Source of the DNA: Caldilineaceae bacterium
GTDB taxonomy: Bacteria > Chloroflexota > Anaerolineae > Caldilineales > Caldilineaceae
DNA: 36,522 bases
Direction: 5' to 3'
Assembly (NCBI GenBank): GCA_019455155.1
Contig: JACFMY010000001.1
Span: 1 to 36,522, forward strand
The position numbers and the translations under genes were made by a program. Under the pieces are notes generated by a model, which had not been told where the DNA came from, searched no databases, and saw nothing but the letters and a program-made list of their open reading frames with translations. Of the stretch, positions 32,830-36,522 are shown in pieces (the first letter of the stretch is position 1; every line of letters begins with the position of its first letter).

Positions 32830-34212
32830 CTATTTGCGGCGCTTGGCGGGGACAAAGCGATAGCCACGACCGCGGTCGTTTTCAATGCTGCCGATAGATG
32901 GCTCAATGTTTTCCAACTGGAGGCGTAGACGCCTGATGGCTTCCTGGACACGGCGGTTGGAGGAGTCGGGGCGCTTCCAGACGTCGGCTAGCAACTGCTC
33001 GGGGGGAACAACCTGGTTCTCGTGCGCCTTGAAGTAGCGCAACAGGGCCGCCTCGGTCTTGGTGAATTGGTCTAACACATCTTCGGATAGCTCTGGCGAG
33101 GCAGGACGGGGTTGAGGCTGGGCGCCATTATCGGGCGCCAGTCGCCGGGTGACATATTCCGTAAAGAGCGGTGTAAAGAATTGGTAGCCCTGCTGATTCG
33201 GCAGCACGCAGCAGGTAACCACTGCCTGATTGATGAGCCAGTTGAGGGCCGATGCGTACTCCGGCTGCAGGTTGCCCAGCGGTAACATACCCTTGACCAT
33301 CTGGCGCAGGAGTGAATCGACGGCATCACTGCGCACCCGCGCGGGCGGTTGCTGCAGACGCCGCCAGGAGGTTTCAAAGAGCAGCCGGCTGTGTTCGGCC
33401 AGCCGCAAGCGCAGGAGCGGCACGTGGTCCCGCGACAACGTCGTCGCGCCTGGCAGCATCTGGCGCACCTCTAGCAAAATGTCGCCCAGGCGCCGCAGCA
33501 AAAATGGGTGCATGCCGGTCAGGTCCAGCAAGCCATCAAGGAGGTCAGGCACTCCGGGAAACTCGTCAGCATAGGACAGAATCCAGTCACGGGCTGAGGC
33601 CGGTTCCAGAAGCCCCAAGAAAAGCTGGGTCATTACGTTGAAGAGAGGCGATGCCGCCAGATCCCGGTCCAGATCGTGCAGCGGCTGCTCGGTGGCGACA
33701 ACCAGGGCCATCTCCAGGGTCAGCGGTCGCAGCTCGTCGACCGTTTCCCGGCGGATCCATTGTTCTTCAAAGACGCGGTCGAAATTGTCCATCAGCAGCA
33801 CAAGGCGCAAGTCCATCTCCTTGAGGGATCGGGCAACCAGCCAGATCCGGCGGCTACTCGACTGCTCCTGCTCGATCTGTTTCCAATCCAAGGAGATATT
33901 GGCATCACGCACGCGCTCAACGATCTTCTTGTAGATCCAGCCAATGAGGTCCTTGCGTGCGTCCTGCCAATCGCAGTCGACCCAGGTTACGATGACATTA
34001 GCGCCATCCTGAAACGTGAAAGGCCGCTGGTCGGCAAAGTCCTCACCCATCAGTGGTCCCTGTTCGGAAGCCAGAAAATGGAGCAGTTGGCTCTTGCCGA
34101 TGAGCTTGGGCCCGACAACAGAGAAACTCTGCGGTTGAGGCCCAAGCAACCCTTGCACAATCTCAAAGAAAACACGATTCCGGCCGAAAAACATCTTACG
34201 CCTGGACTCCAT
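32830..34212 (-). CDS. AAA ATPase with C-terminal OmpR-type DNA-binding domain
   Basis: This 460-aa protein starts at ATG 34212. AGGAGG at 34224-34219 decides the start and overlaps the stop codon of the upstream gene. Residues 7-~330 form an ORC/Cdc6-like or STAND ATPase: 'MFFGRNR', Walker A 'GPKLIGKS' (34-41), Walker B 'LVLLMDNFD' (Asp142), and 'GLLDLTGMHPFLLRRLGDIL', typical of AAA_16-like proteins. Residues ~372-459 are a winged-helix effector domain with 'FTKTEAALLRYFKAHENQVV', 'RRVQEAIRRLRLQLE' and the wing 'RGRGYRFVP'. No receiver domain is present, so the ATPase takes the place of the usual phospho-switch. Probable ATP-dependent transcription regulator. Confidence 0.87.
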   Translation of the reverse strand: MESRRKMFFGRNRVFFEIVQGLLGPQPQSFSVVGPKLIGKSQLLHFLASEQGPLMGEDFADQRPFTFQDGANVIVTWVDCDWQDARKDLIGWIYKKIVERVRDANISLDWKQIEQEQSSSRRIWLVARSLKEMDLRLVLLMDNFDRVFEEQWIRRETVDELRPLTLEMALVVATEQPLHDLDRDLAASPLFNVMTQLFLGLLEPASARDWILSYADEFPGVPDLLDGLLDLTGMHPFLLRRLGDILLEVRQMLPGATTLSRDHVPLLRLRLAEHSRLLFETSWRRLQQPPARVRSDAVDSLLRQMVKGMLPLGNLQPEYASALNWLINQAVVTCCVLPNQQGYQFFTPLFTEYVTRRLAPDNGAQPQPRPASPELSEDVLDQFTKTEAALLRYFKAHENQVVPPEQLLADVWKRPDSSNRRVQEAIRRLRLQLENIEPSIGSIENDRGRGYRFVPAKRRK

Positions 34213-34222
34213 CAGCAACCTC

Positions 34223-36522
34223 CTACTCCGTATTCAGTGCGAGCCACTGCTGGAACAGCAGGCTAGCGAATTGCCACCGATCGGGCGCCGGCTGCAACAA
34301 AATATCCTGATCCGTCATGGTACGTAGAGCCGTACGCAGACTCTCGGGAGCGACATTGGGAAGTGCCGCCCGGATGCGCGCCCAACTTACCTGGCGATCG
34401 CCTTGATCGACAGCGAGCCGTGCTACAGTGCCCGCTACATGGTTGGCGATACCGCGCAGCATCTCCGTCATGTGGGCGAAGGTGTGCTCCTGGGGCTGCA
34501 TAAACTCCAGGCGAACGCCCTCCACGTCCTCTGGCATGACCTGCTGGCGCTGCTGGCGCGCCATGTGCATGACCAGATTGTGACAAAATGCCTGGATTAG
34601 AAACGGACTGCCGCCAACGAGCCCAGCCACACGGTCCACGATCTCTGCCGTATAGTCGAGATGGTTACGCATGGGCCATTCGATGAGGCGGCGTACGTCC
34701 TCATCTTCCAAGGGACGCAGATGAAGGCGATGGCCAACATCCATCAGCCGCCAACTGGGGTCGTCGGGGTTGTTCCCCAGCTGCTGCACCATAGTCTCAC
34801 AGGTCTGCTGCTGCATGACGACGATATAGCCAATGTTGGCACGCTGGGTCGTGTGCATCATGCCGCGCCAGAGATCGAAGAAGCTGCCGTCCAGCTCCCC
34901 CTGCAAATACGCGTCGGTGAAGCGACTGAATTCGTCCATGAGCAACACCAGGCGCCGTGCCCCCAAAGCTGCCTGGACATTCGTGAGATACTCGATCAGC
35001 CGCCGTGCCGCGTCTTCATCAAACAGACTGCGTAGCGGCGCGCCCACTTCGCCCAACCGGCCCTCGCTGCTCAGGCTCGAATAGACGCTGCTGGCCACCT
35101 GGAAGAAGACACTGGCCCGCGCCGGGTGGCCCATAAGCTGAAAATCTACAAAGACCGGCGCAAAATTGCGCGCCGGCAAATAGTGCTCCTTCAAATGTAA
35201 GAGGAGCGAAGTCTTGCCTACACGCTTCTGGCCAATCAGCCAGACGCCCGGCTGCCGCGTGGCCAGACATTCCAGGATGCGTTCACGTTCCTGCGACCGG
35301 CCAAAGAACATGGCGTCCTCATTTACGGGCAGGCGAGAATATGGATTGAAGACTGTGCCGTGTACTATCTCCTGCCATTCGGCCTGCTCTGACGGCGGCA
35401 GCTGCAGTGACTGCACCTCGGAAATGGTGTAGTCAGGGAGCGAGCGCAGAGCGTCCACAATCTCTTGGATCGTGGCAAGCTGGTCGGCTTGGAGGTCGAA
35501 TTGTAGGCGAGCAGAGCCATGGCGCGCCATGGCGCGTACCTGGTGCAGCGTTACGCGCGGTTGGCGCGCATAGACCTGGGCGATAGCTGCCCCCAGGAGG
35601 CCGTCTTCATCCAGCGCGCGCAGGTCGATCCGGGCAACGGTAACCAGTTGGGGCTTGAGACGCCACTTGGTGGGCAACACTTCACCGTGGCCCGCAATGC
35701 GTTGGCAACCTTGGCGATGAATCGTGAGCCGCACGGCCTCGCCGTGACGCCGGTAGACGTTCCCCACGATCTCGTCGCCGAGGATAGGCCGGCAACATTG
35801 AGCCAGATGCAATTGGTGGTGGCGCAGGCGCAGCGAACGGGGAATCTCAACCAGGCGCAGAATCTCGCGTTCGAACAGACGATGGAAGAGACGGTCGGCA
35901 GCAAACTGGCCAGACGCAACCGCGGCGAGCAGATCTTCCTTGCGGGCAAAGTTCTCCCGGCGCATGGTATCCACAATGGCCTTTTCCACTTTGTCCGGGG
36001 GTAGGTTGAAACCATAGTGCTGTTCCAATGCCTTCAGGCGCTCATCCAAGATCTTCTGGCCGTGGTAGATGCCGGGGCCCTGGCGTTTTAGATAGCGCTC
36101 AATCGCGTTCCGGGCACGGGAGGTATGCGCCGCCAGCAGCCACAGACGGGTGGGCCCCGGCGCGCGCGGGTCATGCTCCAACTCGACCAGGTCCAGATGG
36201 CGCAGAACAGTTGCAGGCTCCACAGGTCGTCCATTGACGACAAAACGACGGCACTGTTCAGCCAGGTCCGAGTGTACATGATAGGCGAAGTCGACAACTG
36301 TGCTACCCCGATCAAAGCCGAACAGCTGCCCCTGTGGGCTAAAGACAAAGAGTCGTTCGGGCAACGAGCCAGGTTGTGCTGTGGCGATCTGTGTGTAGCC
36401 GGTAGCCGCGTCGTTCCACCAGGCTCCGGGCGTGGACATCTGCAGATGATCGCGCATATGGAGCGCGGCTGCACCCCACAGATTGATTTCGTACTGCGCA
36501 CGCAGCGCGATGACGAAATTGA
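34223..36522 (-). CDS. RelA/SpoT regulatory region fused to an AAA ATPase (5' partial)
   Basis: The frame is open to the right edge; the first ATG inside is at 36457, and residues are counted from it. Residues ~34-94 are a TGS domain ('ERLFVFSPQGQLFGFDRG', 'VDFAYHVHSDLA'). Residues ~110-205 match the RSH helical domain ('HTSRARNAIERYLKRQ', 'ALEQHYGF'). Residues ~215-255 are the Cys zinc-finger domain with C221, C222, H247, C251 ('QCCRPILGDEIVG', 'IHRQGC'). Residues ~269-350 resemble an ACT domain. From ~379 an ATPase begins: 'AMFFGRSQERERILE', Walker A 'GQKRVGKT' (409-416), Walker B 'LVLLMDEF' (Asp508). In RelA/SpoT these regulatory parts sense deacylated tRNA on ribosomes. The 21 codons before the Met ('FVIALRAQYEINLWGAAALH') may be the end of a synthetase-like domain. 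Confidence 0.85.
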   Translation of the reverse strand, partial: NFVIALRAQYEINLWGAAALHMRDHLQMSTPGAWWNDAATGYTQIATAQPGSLPERLFVFSPQGQLFGFDRGSTVVDFAYHVHSDLAEQCRRFVVNGRPVEPATVLRHLDLVELEHDPRAPGPTRLWLLAAHTSRARNAIERYLKRQGPGIYHGQKILDERLKALEQHYGFNLPPDKVEKAIVDTMRRENFARKEDLLAAVASGQFAADRLFHRLFEREILRLVEIPRSLRLRHHQLHLAQCCRPILGDEIVGNVYRRHGEAVRLTIHRQGCQRIAGHGEVLPTKWRLKPQLVTVARIDLRALDEDGLLGAAIAQVYARQPRVTLHQVRAMARHGSARLQFDLQADQLATIQEIVDALRSLPDYTISEVQSLQLPPSEQAEWQEIVHGTVFNPYSRLPVNEDAMFFGRSQERERILECLATRQPGVWLIGQKRVGKTSLLLHLKEHYLPARNFAPVFVDFQLMGHPARASVFFQVASSVYSSLSSEGRLGEVGAPLRSLFDEDAARRLIEYLTNVQAALGARRLVLLMDEFSRFTDAYLQGELDGSFFDLWRGMMHTTQRANIGYIVVMQQQTCETMVQQLGNNPDDPSWRLMDVGHRLHLRPLEDEDVRRLIEWPMRNHLDYTAEIVDRVAGLVGGSPFLIQAFCHNLVMHMARQQRQQVMPEDVEGVRLEFMQPQEHTFAHMTEMLRGIANHVAGTVARLAVDQGDRQVSWARIRAALPNVAPESLRTALRTMTDQDILLQPAPDRWQFASLLFQQWLALNTE

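Overview
ORGANISM. The window is GC-rich bacterial DNA and most resembles a Chloroflexota (Anaerolineae/Caldilineales-like) chromosome. This is inferred from the gene mix, not from a marker gene: a giant SARP-type regulator, many lipoproteins with the cleavage context ACQPV, a secreted protein ending in LFLPVVRR, a coenzyme F420 ligase, and NBR1-like/META-domain lipoproteins. No rRNA or tRNA was seen. LAYOUT. (1) 1-3376 is a mobile, decaying zone. It holds a partial SnoaL-like lipoprotein gene, a short CRISPR-like repeat remnant, nested insertion elements with a dead IS4-type transposase, and the 3' stump of a beta-lactamase-fold gene. (2) 3518-9757 (+) is an accessory module: two paralogous small proteins flank a 1097-aa SARP/AAA/TPR regulator, followed by a lipoprotein with a duplicated uncharacterised domain and a beta-lactamase fold whose catalytic motifs are all altered. 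(3) 9859-10761 (-) holds gene debris: a starch-binding-like fragment and a broken IS481-like transposase. (4) 10884-18484 (-) has a YifB/ComM ATPase, a secreted ThuA-like protein, and a compact sugar operon glk-pgi-rpiA. (5) 18980-24633 (-) encodes an NAD-linked formate dehydrogenase: a HoxF-like NuoE-NuoF fusion with a frameshifted 5' end, a HoxU-like Fe-S subunit, an EamA transporter, and the molybdopterin catalytic subunit. (6) 24901-30468 (+) has two unusual solute-binding lipoproteins, one a multidomain chimera and one with two identical 668-bp domain copies, then a thiolase ending at a clear terminator. (7) 30650-36522 (-) has rsfS, cofE, yqeB, and a tightly coupled pair of AAA ATPases. 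HOW THE GENES WORK TOGETHER. glk, pgi and rpiA feed glucose into glycolysis and the pentose phosphate pathway. The formate dehydrogenase subunits would pass electrons from formate through Mo/Fe-S/FMN centres to NAD. The solute-binding lipoproteins probably capture amino-acid-like ligands, but no permease is present. MOST UNUSUAL. The gene running off the right edge joins the complete regulatory half of a RelA/SpoT stringent-response protein (TGS, helical, Cys zinc-finger, ACT) to an AAA ATPase. The next gene, whose ribosome-binding site overlaps its stop codon, is a second AAA ATPase ending in an OmpR-type DNA-binding domain. Together they look like a starvation-sensing ATPase pair that may report to transcription.
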